64,000 bases of DNA from Coriobacteriaceae bacterium (GCA_902363125.1 CABIZD010000002.1:206851-270850); one strand, 5' to 3'. Shown: positions 36,848-45,828, counted from the stretch's first letter. Notes: generated by a model not told the origin, from the sequence alone. Program-made: numbers and translations.

Positions 36848-38314
36848 TTAGTAACCCTGGCCGTAGCCTTGACCCTGGCCCTGGCCCTGCTGGCCGAGTA
36901 GCTCCTCCAGGTACTGGCGCAGCTGTTCGTCGGTAATGCCGCCGTTGCCGGTGTCGGTCGCGCTGTCGTTCTGCTGCTGGTTCTGTAACTCCTCATCAGA
37001 GCCCAGCTCGACGGTGACCGTCTTCTCTTCCTTGCCGCGCATGAGCGTGATCTCGACCTTCTCGCCCACCTCGTGGCTGCGCAGCGCGATGATCAGGCCA
37101 TCGGCGCTCGTAATCTCGTCGTCGCCCAGCTTGGTGATGACATCGCCTTCCTGGATGCCAGCCTTGGCGGCGGGGCCGTCCTCGACGACGCTCGCTACAT
37201 ACGCGCCGCTATCGGTGCTCAGCTTGTTGGTGCGGGCGTTGAGCGCGTTGACGCTCGAAAGCGTAGCGCCCATGTACGGATGCACCGGCGTCTTGCCGTC
37301 GATGATCTGGTCGGCAATGTTCTTGGCATAGTTAACGGGAATGGCAAAACCAACGCCCGAACTGGAGCCCGAGTAGCTCTCGATGAGCGAGTTGATACCC
37401 ACGAGCTCGCCATTGTCGTTAACGAGCGCGCCGCCGGAGTTGCCCGGATTGATGGCAGCATCGGTCTGAATCATGTTGGCATAGATGGTGTTACCGCTGG
37501 TAGAGCTCATGGCCGTGGAGCGATACAGCGCCGACACAATGCCCGTGGAGACAGACTGCTCATTGCCGAACGGCGAGCCGATCGCCATGACCCATTCGCC
37601 CACGTTGAGCTTGGAGGAGTCGCCGATCTCGATCGGGGTGAGCTTGGAAGCATCGGCGTCCTTGAGCTTGATGACGGCCAGGTCGCTCGAAGCATCGTTG
37701 CCCACGAACTCGGCCTCGTAGGTGGTGCCGTCGTCCATGGTCACCACGTACTGGTCGTAACCATCGACCACGTGGTTGTTGGTGAGGATGTGGCCCTCGG
37801 TATCGAGCACAACGCCCGAGCCGACGCTGCCCGAGTTGTCCGACTCGTCGGCAGACTGCGAAAGCGAGCCATTCTGGCCGCCGCTCGAAGTGGCGGTAAT
37901 GGAAACCACGGAGGGCAGGGCCTTGGCAGAAACGGCCTCGGCCAGCGTGGTGTCCTCGGAATCAATCGTAATCTTTTGCGTCGATGAACCCGAAGCACCC
38001 GCCGTCACGGCATTCTTGCCGCCGCCAATGTTGAGCGTGCCGCTCATAATGAGCGCAATGACCAGCAGGGCGCCACAGGCGCAGCCGGCGAGCGCCGTAA
38101 TAAAGATCGGCAGCTTTTTGGTCTTGGTCTTGACCACCGTGTGCTTGTTTACAACCTGCTGGCTGCCCAGCGGCTTGCCGGTCTGCGTGTCGTAGGCCTG
38201 CACGTAGGGAATGTTGCTGTCGGCAGGCGTTGACTCCACCTGCACGCGCGGCTGCTGTTGGGTCTCGCCGGCGTTGCCCGCATCCTGGGGACGCTGGGAA
38301 TCGTACTCGCTCAT
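36848..38314 (-). CDS. htrA: HtrA/DegP-like membrane-anchored serine protease with PDZ domain
   Basis: 488 residues. A cytoplasmic N-terminus of ~75 residues, a single membrane helix (PIFITALAGCACGALLVIALIMSG), then a trypsin-like domain with the triad His (ILTNNHVVDG), Asp (SSDLAVIKL) and Ser (NPGNSGGAL). One PDZ domain (about 360-450, AAKAGIQEGDVITKLGDDEI) follows, and a Gln/Gly-rich tail. It degrades or refolds damaged proteins outside the membrane. The ATG at 38314 follows GAAAGGATC. It is a single gene between two terminators. Confidence 0.95.
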   Translation of the reverse strand: MSEYDSQRPQDAGNAGETQQQPRVQVESTPADSNIPYVQAYDTQTGKPLGSQQVVNKHTVVKTKTKKLPIFITALAGCACGALLVIALIMSGTLNIGGGKNAVTAGASGSSTQKITIDSEDTTLAEAVSAKALPSVVSITATSSGGQNGSLSQSADESDNSGSVGSGVVLDTEGHILTNNHVVDGYDQYVVTMDDGTTYEAEFVGNDASSDLAVIKLKDADASKLTPIEIGDSSKLNVGEWVMAIGSPFGNEQSVSTGIVSALYRSTAMSSTSGNTIYANMIQTDAAINPGNSGGALVNDNGELVGINSLIESYSGSSSGVGFAIPVNYAKNIADQIIDGKTPVHPYMGATLSSVNALNARTNKLSTDSGAYVASVVEDGPAAKAGIQEGDVITKLGDDEITSADGLIIALRSHEVGEKVEITLMRGKEEKTVTVELGSDEELQNQQQNDSATDTGNGGITDEQLRQYLEELLGQQGQGQGQGYGQGY

Positions 38315-38343
38315 AGCTGCGATCCTTTCGTCAAATAACCAAA

Positions 38344-38367
38344 GGCCCGCCAAACATGTGGCGGGCC
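38344..38367 (-). terminator. Hairpin upstream of htrA
   Basis: Perfect 8-bp GC stem GGCCCGCC / GGCGGGCC with an 8-nt loop; on the minus strand followed by TTTGGTTATTTG. It could end the glnA-regulator transcript or lie in the htrA leader. Confidence 0.5.
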
Positions 38368-38485
38368 ATCATTGTTCACGTTGAGTTGTACCCCAATATG
38401 CGGGCGTACGTGTACGAGAACGCAATCTTTTAGGAAGGCTTAAGTTCTGCTGCAAACTCGAAAGGAGCCCGCACCTGCGTCAAAA

Positions 38486-38518
38486 CCACCACAAAGGTGT
38501 CTGTCCCCTTTGTGGTGG
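38486..38518. repeat. 33-bp hairpin repeat, copy D
   Basis: Perfect 12-bp arms CCACCACAAAGG / CCTTTGTGGTGG with a GTGTCTGTC loop, 4 bp after the stop codon of the GlnR-like gene. Confidence 0.88.
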
Positions 38519-38522
38519 AAAT

Positions 38523-39185
38523 CTAGTCCTTAAACAGATAGCCCACGCCGCGGACGGTGGTGATGTGTGCCGCGATCTGCGGGCCCACCTTGGAGCGGAT
38601 GCGTCGAATGTGCACGTCGACGGTGCGCGTGCCGCCGCAGTACTCAAAGCCCCACACGCGGTGCAGCAGTACTTCGCGGCTGTAGGCGCGGTTGGGGTGC
38701 GTCGCCAAAAAGCTCAGCAGCGAGTACTCCATCAGCGTCAGGTCGATGGGCTCGTTATCGAGTGTCACCTGGTAGGTAGCCAGGTTGATCTCGAGGTTAT
38801 CGATGTTGAGCACATCGTCGGCGGTGACGGTCTCCTCCTCGCCCATCAGGCGCTGCGCGCGAGCCTTGAGCTCGTTGGGCGTCGCCGTAGGGCACACAAA
38901 GTCGGCATGCGCGTGATTGGGCAGGCGCAAGGTGCCGAGCGCCTCATCGTCGACGATCACCAACATGGGGACACCGCCGCGATCGTCAAGCCACTTGGCA
39001 ATCTGATCGATGCGGTCGCTGCGGATGCCATCGGAATCGAGGATCAGCAGGTCAAAGTCGTGCGCCGCAGTCGGCGAATCGGGAGTGGCCAGACTCACCT
39101 CGACACCCAGGGTGGTCGTCAAGCTGCGGGCAAACTCGTGGAAGCGCGTCGTGCGCGCCATGAACAGGGCACTCTTATCGGACAT
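38523..39185 (-). CDS. GlnR-like orphan OmpR-family regulator
   Basis: 220 residues. The C-terminal winged helix (about 125-220) reads HPNRAYSREVLLHRVWGFEY, then GGTRTVDVHIRRIRSKVG, very close to actinobacterial GlnR. The N-terminal receiver is atypical: the acidic pair after strand 1 is missing (ALFMARTTRF), the Lys of strand 5 is missing (FVCPTATP), and only an Asp in LLILDSDG remains, so phosphorelay control is unlikely. The ATG at 39185 follows GGAGGCC. It lies 50 bp after the glutamine synthetase homologue in the same direction, with no histidine kinase nearby. A nitrogen-control role is inferred from similarity and context. Confidence 0.85.
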   Translation of the reverse strand: MSDKSALFMARTTRFHEFARSLTTTLGVEVSLATPDSPTAAHDFDLLILDSDGIRSDRIDQIAKWLDDRGGVPMLVIVDDEALGTLRLPNHAHADFVCPTATPNELKARAQRLMGEEETVTADDVLNIDNLEINLATYQVTLDNEPIDLTLMEYSLLSFLATHPNRAYSREVLLHRVWGFEYCGGTRTVDVHIRRIRSKVGPQIAAHITTVRGVGYLFKD

Positions 39186-39235
39186 ATCGGCCTCCAAAGA
39201 AATGAGCTCAATCGTACTGGAACAAGCCAGCGCGA

Positions 39236-40573
39236 TTAGGAGTTCGCCAGGTAGTGCTTGATCTCCCACTCGGTGATCGTAGACTCAAACTTATGCCACT
39301 CGTCGCGCTTCTTTTTGAGGAAGAAGCTGTGGATGTGCTCGCCGAGAGCATCCTTCATAAACTGCGAGTCCTCAAACACGTCGAGCGCCTCTTTGAGCGA
39401 GCGAGGCAGCGGCGCGTAGCCGGCCTCGACCATCTGACGGTCGGTAAGCTTGAGCGTCTCGGCCGTGGCCTCGGGCGGGAGTTCCAGCTTGCGCTCGATG
39501 CCGTCCAGACCAGCCGCCAGCGTGACGGCGTTGACCAGATACGGGTTGGCCATGGGGTCGGGACTGCGCAGCTCGATGCGCGTGGACAGCGGCTTGCCGG
39601 GCTTGTAGACCGGGATGCGGACCATACTCGCGCGGTTGCGCAGGCCCCACGTGGCGTACTGCGGCACGGAGTCGCCACCCGTGGTGATGCGCTTGTACGA
39701 GTTGACCGTGGGGTTGGTGATGGCGCTGATCTCGCGCGCGTGCGCTAAGATGCCGGCCATGTAGTGCTTGGCGATTTCGGAGAGGTGGTACTTCTCGTCG
39801 TCCTCGCCCCAAAAGACGTTGTTGCCGTCGTGGTCGAACAGCGACTGATGCAAAAACATGGCGCTGCCGTCCTCGCCCGCCAACGGCTTGGGCATAAAGG
39901 AAGCGTGGCAACCGCTCTCGTAGGCCTGCTGCTTAATGATGAGCTTGGCCGTGGTGACGGCGTCGGACATGCTCAGGGCCTCGGCGTGACGCAAGCTCAT
40001 GCCGTGCTGCGAGCGGCCGGCGGCGTGGAAGGTGTACTCCACGGGCACGGACATCTTCTCGAGCGTGAGGACCGTGTTGCGACGCAGGTCGCGGGCGGCA
40101 TCGCTCACCGAAAGATCGAAGTAGCCCACGTTGTCGAGCGGCTCGGGCGTGTGCTCGTCGGGAAAGTAGTAATACTCCAGCTCGGCGCCCACGTTGAGCA
40201 GATAGCCGGCCTTCTCGGCCTTGCGGAACATGCGGCGCAGAGCGTCGCGCGGGTCGCCGGCAAACGGCTTGCAATCGGGAGTGCACACGTCGCAGAACAC
40301 GCGGGCGACGCCGTTGTGGCTCGGGCGCCACGGCAGGATCTGGAAGGTTGAAGCATCGGGGAATGCGAGCATGTCGGCTTCCTCGGGCGTGGCAAAGCCC
40401 TCGATAGCGGAGCCGTCAAAGCCAATACCCTCCTCAAAAGCGACTTCGAGGTCCTCGGGGCTAATGGCAAAGTTCTTGAGGCGGCCGAGAATGTCGACAA
40501 ACCACAGACGCACAAAGCGGATGTCACGCTGCTCTACGGAGCGGAGTACGTAATCGATGTTCTGCTGGTTCAT
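39236..40573 (-). CDS. glnA: Glutamine synthetase type I homologue with degenerate metal site
   Basis: 445 residues, full-length GSI fold: N-terminal GFDGSAIEGF latch, GAELEYYYF (Glu131, Glu133), NPTVNSYKR, NRASMVRIP and RIELRSPDP (Glu334) are all recognisable. However, the segment that normally reads HHE..PGQ.E is FHAAGRSQHG, so both metal Glu (212 and 220 in Salmonella numbering) are Ala184 and Gly191. The usual GSGMH.H has become GSAMFLH, so the metal His269 is Phe240. The flap Glu327 region reads GGDSVP. Three of six metal ligands and probably the catalytic flap Glu are therefore changed. No adenylylation-site call is made. It may be an inactive or altered enzyme. It is co-directional with the GlnR-like gene. 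Confidence 0.85.
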   Translation of the reverse strand: MNQQNIDYVLRSVEQRDIRFVRLWFVDILGRLKNFAISPEDLEVAFEEGIGFDGSAIEGFATPEEADMLAFPDASTFQILPWRPSHNGVARVFCDVCTPDCKPFAGDPRDALRRMFRKAEKAGYLLNVGAELEYYYFPDEHTPEPLDNVGYFDLSVSDAARDLRRNTVLTLEKMSVPVEYTFHAAGRSQHGMSLRHAEALSMSDAVTTAKLIIKQQAYESGCHASFMPKPLAGEDGSAMFLHQSLFDHDGNNVFWGEDDEKYHLSEIAKHYMAGILAHAREISAITNPTVNSYKRITTGGDSVPQYATWGLRNRASMVRIPVYKPGKPLSTRIELRSPDPMANPYLVNAVTLAAGLDGIERKLELPPEATAETLKLTDRQMVEAGYAPLPRSLKEALDVFEDSQFMKDALGEHIHSFFLKKKRDEWHKFESTITEWEIKHYLANS

Positions 40574-40707
40574 GTCGCTCCCCTTTCTTTCGGGCGGGTT
40601 TCGACTGGTCTATATCGCAGATACTATCGCAGAAAAATGTTTCCGCAGGGTTAAAGCGTATCAAGCGCTCAAAAAACGTGGGCGCGGAGGCCGTTGCGAA
40701 TGAGCGG

Positions 40708-41079
40708 CTAGCGTTCAGATTCGGAGGCAATTTGCCTACAGGCTCGTTCCAGCGCCGGGAACTCCATCGTCACTGCATCCCAAACAACCGAACGGTCGAC
40801 ATTGCCGTAATCATGCGCGAGGTAATTTCTCATGCCGATAATTCCACGCCACTCAATTTCGGGATGAAGCCGCTGCGAGCGTTCCGACAACTTGCCCGCT
40901 TCTTCCGTCACCCTAAGCGCACACATCAAAAGGGAGTCCGCCAACGCCCTCGTCCGCACGTCATTTGCATGCAGAAACTGGTCCTCGGTGATACCAAAGG
41001 CCTTGATGCGCTCGTTCGTTTCAGAGATGGCATCCAAGACCTCTTGGGCGCGGAGACAGTCTGACTTACGCGCGATCAT
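40708..41079 (-). CDS. hepT: HepT-type toxin (HEPN RNase)
   Basis: 123 residues, all-helical HEPN protein of the DUF86/HepT family with the active motif R-x4-H-x-Y as Arg84-Asn-Tyr-Leu-Ala-His89-Asp-Tyr91. HepT acts as an RNase toxin and is neutralised when the paired MntA adds AMP to the motif Tyr. Its start overlaps the end of the nucleotidyltransferase gene by 14 bp, the usual order for this pair. Confidence 0.9.
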   Translation of the reverse strand: MIARKSDCLRAQEVLDAISETNERIKAFGITEDQFLHANDVRTRALADSLLMCALRVTEEAGKLSERSQRLHPEIEWRGIIGMRNYLAHDYGNVDRSVVWDAVTMEFPALERACRQIASESER

Positions 41080-41560
41080 AAAGGATCACTCCTTCGCGCT
41101 CGATTACCGCGGCAAGATCGCCATCAAGATGGTCGCTCGAGACGAGGTCAACCTGCCTCCCAGTTTCTTTGCGCACCGCCTCGCCGAATGCCGACAACGC
41201 GAAAAGACCAAAGCCCTGATCGCGATCGACTTCGAGACGTAAGTCGATATCGCTATCGGCACGCGCTTCGCCACGGGCATACGAGCCAAATAGAATCACG
41301 GTTTTGATGGCGGGAATCGGGCTGGCCGCCTCACGGACGGCTGACTCAATCTGAGCAGTATCCAAAATGCCCGCCGCAGCGCTTTCGCTCGCAGAGCTTT
41401 TACCGAGTGAAGGAACAAACGGCAGCGAGCGCTCGCGCAGCATCTGTCTCATAAACATATTGACCGCAACAGACGAAGTCATGCCAAGTTCTTCGCACAG
41501 CTCGGCAAATGAATCTTTAATTGACGAGTCCACTCGCACACTCAGCACAGACGCAGCCAT
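41066..41560 (-). CDS. mntA: Antitoxin: RelB/DinJ-like domain fused to MntA nucleotidyltransferase
   Basis: 164 residues. The C-terminal ~85 residues are a minimal nucleotidyltransferase with Gly92-Ser93 and Asp104-x-Asp106 in GSYARGEARADSDIDL and a third Asp in QVDLVSSD, the MntA signature. The N-terminal ~50 residues (VLSVRVDSSIKDSFAELCEE, then a helix and RQMLRERSLPF) are a RelB/DinJ-type ribbon-helix-helix DNA-binding domain, which ordinary MntA lacks. The start follows GGAGGTACCC. It would both AMPylate HepT and repress its own promoter. The small palindrome GACATTGTC lies just upstream. Confidence 0.88.
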   Translation of the reverse strand: MAASVLSVRVDSSIKDSFAELCEELGMTSSVAVNMFMRQMLRERSLPFVPSLGKSSASESAAAGILDTAQIESAVREAASPIPAIKTVILFGSYARGEARADSDIDLRLEVDRDQGFGLFALSAFGEAVRKETGRQVDLVSSDHLDGDLAAVIEREGVILYDRA

Positions 41561-41575
41561 GGGTACCTCCTGTAT

Positions 41576-41584
41576 GACATTGTC
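41576..41584 (-). promoter_or_regulatory. Candidate operator upstream of the mntA-hepT operon
   Basis: The palindrome GACATTGTC overlaps AT-rich -10-like sequence (TATATA/TGATAA on the minus strand) 16 bases before the antitoxin ATG. It is the expected place for an RHH antitoxin to bind. Confidence 0.4.
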
Positions 41585-41602
41585 TATATATTATCACACA
41601 GA

Positions 41603-42625
41603 TTAGCGCGAGGTCGAAGCGCGGTGCTCGATGTGGCCGGGGACCTCGATGCGTTTGGGAGCGAGCTTTGCGGCATCGCCCACCGTAGTGGTAACGACGT
41701 CGATGCGCTCGGACAGGCGCTCGACTACGCGCTCGGCAATGGTGAGGGTGTCCTGCGCGGCCGTGGTCACACCGCCAAAGAGCACGTGGTTCCAGGGGTA
41801 ATCGTCAAACGTTGCGATCTTGAGACCCGCCGGCAACGAGGGCCCCAGCTGGGCCAGCGCCTCGGTCAGGCGCAGGAAAACCAAGCCGTTGACGGCAATG
41901 AGGCCGAGCTTTTTACCCGCATAGCCGCGGATGGTCTCGTCCAGGCGACTGACACCCTCGACACCACCGTCCGCCAAGGTGACGACCTCGCCGGCCAGGC
42001 CGCGGCGCGAGAGCTCGTCGGCAAACGCCTCGGCGCGTTCGCGACGCACGGGGCTGTCGTCGCTTGCCTCGGTGAGCAGGCACAGGCGCTCGCTGCCCGC
42101 AGAGGCCAAGGCGTCTACCAGGCCGGCGACCAGCTCACGGTTGTTAGAGGTCACCAGATCGACACCGCCGTCGGCAACATCGCGGTCGAGCAGCACGACG
42201 GGCAGGCGTCCCGCAGCCTCGGCGATCGCCTTGTCGTTGCCTCCGCAGGTATTGACGACCAGGCCGTCCACACCGGCATCGATAAGTCTGGTGAGCGACT
42301 CTGCCTCCTTGGCGGGGTCGTTGCCGCTAATGGCCGTCATGAGCGAGCAGCCGCGCGCGGCGGCGCTGGCGGAAAGCCCTTCGAGCATGGCGCTGGAGAA
42401 CGGGTTAGCAATGTCGGCCAAGATCACGCCGATGAGGTTGGTACGCGAGCTGCGCAGATTGCGCGCGGCGGCACGTGGACGATAGCCGGTGCGCTCGATA
42501 ACTGCCGCGATGCGAGCATGGGTTTCCTCGGTCATCTGCCCGGGGCGGTTGTTGAGATAGCGCGAGACCGTGGCCGGGCTCACGCCCGCCTCGGCGGCAA
42601 TGTCCTTGATTCTCATCTGCGCCAT
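41603..42625 (-). CDS. LacI-family transcriptional regulator
   Basis: 340 residues. N-terminal HTH MRIKDIAAEAGVSPATVSRY with the hinge helix (AARNLRSSRT), followed by a periplasmic-binding-protein-like sugar domain (LIGVILADIANPFSSAMLEG ... DDYPWNHVLFGGVTT). The ATG at 42625 or the Met three codons later are both possible. No sugar transport or catabolic gene lies next to it in this window, so its target is not evident. Confidence 0.92.
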   Translation of the reverse strand: MAQMRIKDIAAEAGVSPATVSRYLNNRPGQMTEETHARIAAVIERTGYRPRAAARNLRSSRTNLIGVILADIANPFSSAMLEGLSASAAARGCSLMTAISGNDPAKEAESLTRLIDAGVDGLVVNTCGGNDKAIAEAAGRLPVVLLDRDVADGGVDLVTSNNRELVAGLVDALASAGSERLCLLTEASDDSPVRRERAEAFADELSRRGLAGEVVTLADGGVEGVSRLDETIRGYAGKKLGLIAVNGLVFLRLTEALAQLGPSLPAGLKIATFDDYPWNHVLFGGVTTAAQDTLTIAERVVERLSERIDVVTTTVGDAAKLAPKRIEVPGHIEHRASTSR

Positions 42626-42749
42626 AGCGCACCCCGTTTCCCAATTGTCGGCAGTCTGAGCCATTTTAGGCATTTTTTAAAATTCTCAGTTGCAAAACGC
42701 TGTGGGTGAGCAGCATCGTTTTTGCGTCTCGAGCAGATGCAGTGATGGG

Positions 42750-43442
42750 CTAGATAGACGAGTCTTTGGACAGCTCAAAGTAGTCGGGATGCAAGGCGAT
42801 AACCGGGCCCTGCTCCTCGGGCATCAGGTGCAAGTGCGTCTCTGCCAGATAGCTCGCCGTGTCGGTATCGCCCCTCTTAATGGCCTCGAGAATCCGGCGA
42901 TGCTGCCGACGAATCGGCTCCCAATCCAGGTCCTGCGACACCATACGCAACCAGTTGTATCGCTCAAAATGCGTGTTGACGCTCTTCATCCAATTCCACA
43001 GCATGTGACGACCGGCAATCTCAAAACACGTCTCATGAAACAGGTTGTCCAGATCGAAAAAGCGACGCGTCTCGCTATGGTCGAGCGACTCGGACTCGGC
43101 AAGAATCTGCTCGAGCCGATGCTTTTGCTCGGGCGTGGCGGCAGAGCAGCATTTAATAAGCACGCTTCTCTCGAGTTTCTCGCGCAAGAAACAGGCATTC
43201 TCGGCGTGTTCCATGCTGATCTTAGAGACGTAGGTGCCGCTCTTGGGACGCGTTTCCACCAGCTCTTGCTCGCGCAGGCGCACAAAGGACTCGCGAATGG
43301 GCGTGCGCCCGATCCCCGTCTCCTTTTCCAGACCAATCGCCGAAAGGCGCGTGCCGGGCCTGAGCTCAGCATAGATGATCTTGGAGCGCAGTGCGTTGTA
43401 TGCCTGGTCTTGCAGGCTCTGATAATGCTGGTGTTGTTCCAT
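42750..43442 (-). CDS. GntR-family (FadR subfamily) transcriptional regulator
   Basis: 230 residues. Winged helix: QAYNALRSKIIYAELRPGTR and GIGRTPIRESFVRLREQELV. The C-terminal all-helical FCD domain has metal-type positions in DLDNLFHETCFEIAG and TDTASYLAETHLHLM. The ATG at 43442 follows GAGGGC; a longer reading to 43505 is less likely. It lies 205 bp downstream of the flavoprotein oxidoreductase on the same strand and may regulate it. Confidence 0.9.
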   Translation of the reverse strand: MEQHQHYQSLQDQAYNALRSKIIYAELRPGTRLSAIGLEKETGIGRTPIRESFVRLREQELVETRPKSGTYVSKISMEHAENACFLREKLERSVLIKCCSAATPEQKHRLEQILAESESLDHSETRRFFDLDNLFHETCFEIAGRHMLWNWMKSVNTHFERYNWLRMVSQDLDWEPIRRQHRRILEAIKRGDTDTASYLAETHLHLMPEEQGPVIALHPDYFELSKDSSI

Positions 43443-43647
43443 AAAGCCCTCGGATGAAGCCCACGGTTTGTCGAATATCACCCGTAATACTATCGCATCC
43501 CCCATTCCTTCAGCTGAGGTGAAATGGGGTGCGCTCGCGTCGCCAGGATCACAAGAGCAAGCGGCGGCATCCCGAAACCCGGGACACCACCGCTGTTTTG
43601 CTATCGGATGGCGCAGAGACGCCCCTCCTCATGCGCCAAGGGATTGA

Positions 43648-45597
43648 TTAGAGCTCGCAGGCAATCTTGTAGCCGTCGCCAATGGCGTCGCGGATGTTTC
43701 CGCACTTCTGGGCATCGCCCAGCACGTGGATGGCAACGCCGGCAGCGGCAAGGTCATCGGCCAGCTTGGTATTGGGGCGGTAGCCCATGGCAAGCACCAG
43801 CGTATCGGCATCGGCGATGGTGTGAATCTCACCGTCCTTCTCGTAGCTGATAGTGTCCTCGGTAATCTCGGTCACCTTGGCCTCGGTCAGCACGTGGACA
43901 CCCTTGGAGAGCATGCGCGTGATAAGCACCGCACGACCGGCGCCGCCCTCGTTGGCGGCGAGCGTCTTGGTCATCTCGATGACGGTGACATCGCGATTGG
44001 CCGGCGAAAGGTCGTTGACCAGCGGGGCCAGGTAATCGGCCGTCTCGCAGCCAACGGTACCGCCGCCCACAATGACGATCTTCTTACCCGGGAAAGCCTT
44101 GCCGCCCAGCAGGTCGTCGGCCGTCATAACCTGCTTAAAGCCCTGCATGAAGGCCGGAGCGATGGGCTCGGCGCCATAAGCCAGGACAACCTCGTAGCCC
44201 GCGTAGTCGCGCTGAATGTTCTCGGCCGAGAGCTCGGTGCCAAAGACGCACGTGACGCCGGCCTCGGCCAGGCGACGGTACTGATACTTGATCACGCGGG
44301 TGAGCTCCTGCTTTGCCGGCGGCACGGCTGCGATGCGCATCTCGCCACCCGGTTCGTCCTGTTTATCCACGAGCACCACGTTATGACCGCGCTTGGCGGC
44401 AATGTAGGCTGCCTCCATACCCGCAGGACCAGCACCCACAACGAGCACGTTCTTTGCCTCGGCGGCAGGCTCGTAGCCAGCCTCGTCGCGCTCCACGTCC
44501 GGGTTGACGGTGCAGGAGATGCGCTTGCCAAACATGATGCCGTTCAGGCAGCGCAGGCAACCGATGCAGGGGCGGATGTCGTCGGCGTTACCGGCAGCAG
44601 CCTTGTTGCAGAACTCGGCATCGCACAGATTGGCACGGCCCATCATGCAGATGTCGGCAGCGCCGTCCTCAATTAGCTCCTCGGCAATCCAGGCCTCGTT
44701 GATGCGTCCGACGGTGGCGACGGGAATGTTGACGTGCTTTTTGATCTCGCGCGAGCAGGCGGCGTGCGAGGCCTGCTGCGTGCCGGCGGCGGGAATCGCA
44801 GAGCCGCGCTTGATGGTGGTGCCGCCCGACACGTGAATCATGTCGACGCCGGCCTTCTCCAGGCGACGCGAGACGTAGATCATGTCGTTGAGGGTCAGGC
44901 CGCCGTCGGTGTACTCGTCGCCCGAAATACGGACGTCGATGATGAAGTCCTTGCCGCAGCGCTCGCGAATCTCGGCGATGACCTCGAGCAGGAAGCGCAT
45001 GCGGGCGTCGAGCGAGCCACCGTACTCGTCGGTGCGCTTGTTGTAGAGCGGGGTCAAAAAGCCGCCAAGCATGCCGTGAGCGTGCGCCGCATGGACCTCG
45101 ACGCCATCGACGCCAGCCTTCTGCATGCGCACAGCGGCATCGCCAAACTGATGTGTGAGCTCGTGGATCTCGTCGACCGTAATGGGGCGCGGCGCCTCGC
45201 GGGCATAGGACGGGCCCACAAAGGACGGAGCGATCAAGCGCGGCGTGCCCGGAATGTTAAAGGCCATGTAGGCGGGGTGGAAGAGCTGCGGCATGATCTT
45301 GCAGCCATACTCGTGGACGGCCGCGGCGAGCTTTTCCCAGCCGGGGATAAATGTGTCGTCGTAGCAGCACATGTCACCCGGCAGATAGGTATAGGTGGGC
45401 TCGACCGTCACGACCTCGGTGATGATCAGGCCCACGCCGCCCTTGGCGCGGGCACGGTAATGATCGACCAAGTCGTCGGTCACATAGCCATGATCGGCCA
45501 GGTTGGTGGACACCGGCGGCATAAAGACGCGGTTCTTGACCTCGGTCGTACCGACCTTGATCGGGCTAAAGAGCATTGGATAGGCGGAGGACTCCAT
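43648..45597 (-). CDS. Old Yellow Enzyme-type NADH:flavin oxidoreductase with 4Fe-4S cluster (dienoyl-CoA reductase/BaiCD-like)
   Basis: 649 residues. The N-terminal FMN-binding TIM barrel (about 10-370) has EVHAAHAHGMLGGFLTPLYN, with the HA.HGxL-type motif of dienoyl-CoA and enone reductases. A 4Fe-4S segment follows: CIGCLRCLNG and a further Cys in ISCTVNP. The C-terminal half has two dinucleotide folds, VLVVGAGPAGMEAA (FAD) and IVIVGGGTVGCETADYL (NAD(P)H). The order matches 2,4-dienoyl-CoA reductase, trimethylamine dehydrogenase and the bile acid enzymes BaiCD/BaiH. It would reduce an activated C=C bond of an unknown substrate. The ATG at 45597 follows AAAGGAACCC. Confidence 0.9.
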   Translation of the reverse strand: MESSAYPMLFSPIKVGTTEVKNRVFMPPVSTNLADHGYVTDDLVDHYRARAKGGVGLIITEVVTVEPTYTYLPGDMCCYDDTFIPGWEKLAAAVHEYGCKIMPQLFHPAYMAFNIPGTPRLIAPSFVGPSYAREAPRPITVDEIHELTHQFGDAAVRMQKAGVDGVEVHAAHAHGMLGGFLTPLYNKRTDEYGGSLDARMRFLLEVIAEIRERCGKDFIIDVRISGDEYTDGGLTLNDMIYVSRRLEKAGVDMIHVSGGTTIKRGSAIPAAGTQQASHAACSREIKKHVNIPVATVGRINEAWIAEELIEDGAADICMMGRANLCDAEFCNKAAAGNADDIRPCIGCLRCLNGIMFGKRISCTVNPDVERDEAGYEPAAEAKNVLVVGAGPAGMEAAYIAAKRGHNVVLVDKQDEPGGEMRIAAVPPAKQELTRVIKYQYRRLAEAGVTCVFGTELSAENIQRDYAGYEVVLAYGAEPIAPAFMQGFKQVMTADDLLGGKAFPGKKIVIVGGGTVGCETADYLAPLVNDLSPANRDVTVIEMTKTLAANEGGAGRAVLITRMLSKGVHVLTEAKVTEITEDTISYEKDGEIHTIADADTLVLAMGYRPNTKLADDLAAAGVAIHVLGDAQKCGNIRDAIGDGYKIACEL

Positions 45598-45710
45598 ACA
45601 GGGTTCCTTTCGTTTGAGCCGCTCGGCGGCAGTTGCTAACGTACCTATCGTATCAGTAACCGCCGCATTCGCACTCGCTCGCACTCCCCACCTTCAATCC
45701 CGACCCTCAT

Positions 45711-45828
45711 AAAAAAGTTGCGGTGGAATACGGAGTAGATGAAGCTTTTGACAGGCAAAACAGTCCGTATTTCACCGCAACTGATGGGCGGGGTGGAATT
45801 GAGGGCTCAGATAGTCAGTCATGCCCTC
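45711..45828. repeat. 118-bp direct repeat, copy 1, with 67-bp hairpin
   Basis: A6 run, then an 18-bp arm AGTTGCGGTGGAATACGG (45716-45733) and its complement (45765-45782), then ~45 bp that align with the tail of a coding fragment. It is the same sequence, in the same orientation and with no net gap, as 54120-54237. On the minus strand it gives a long stem followed by T6, directly downstream of kdpC, so it probably terminates the kdp operon. Confidence 0.88.

Noticed and set aside
43565..43610. Imperfect hairpin between the flavoprotein gene and GntR as terminator
   Set aside because: The stem has several mismatches and there is no U-tract on the strand of the flanking genes.
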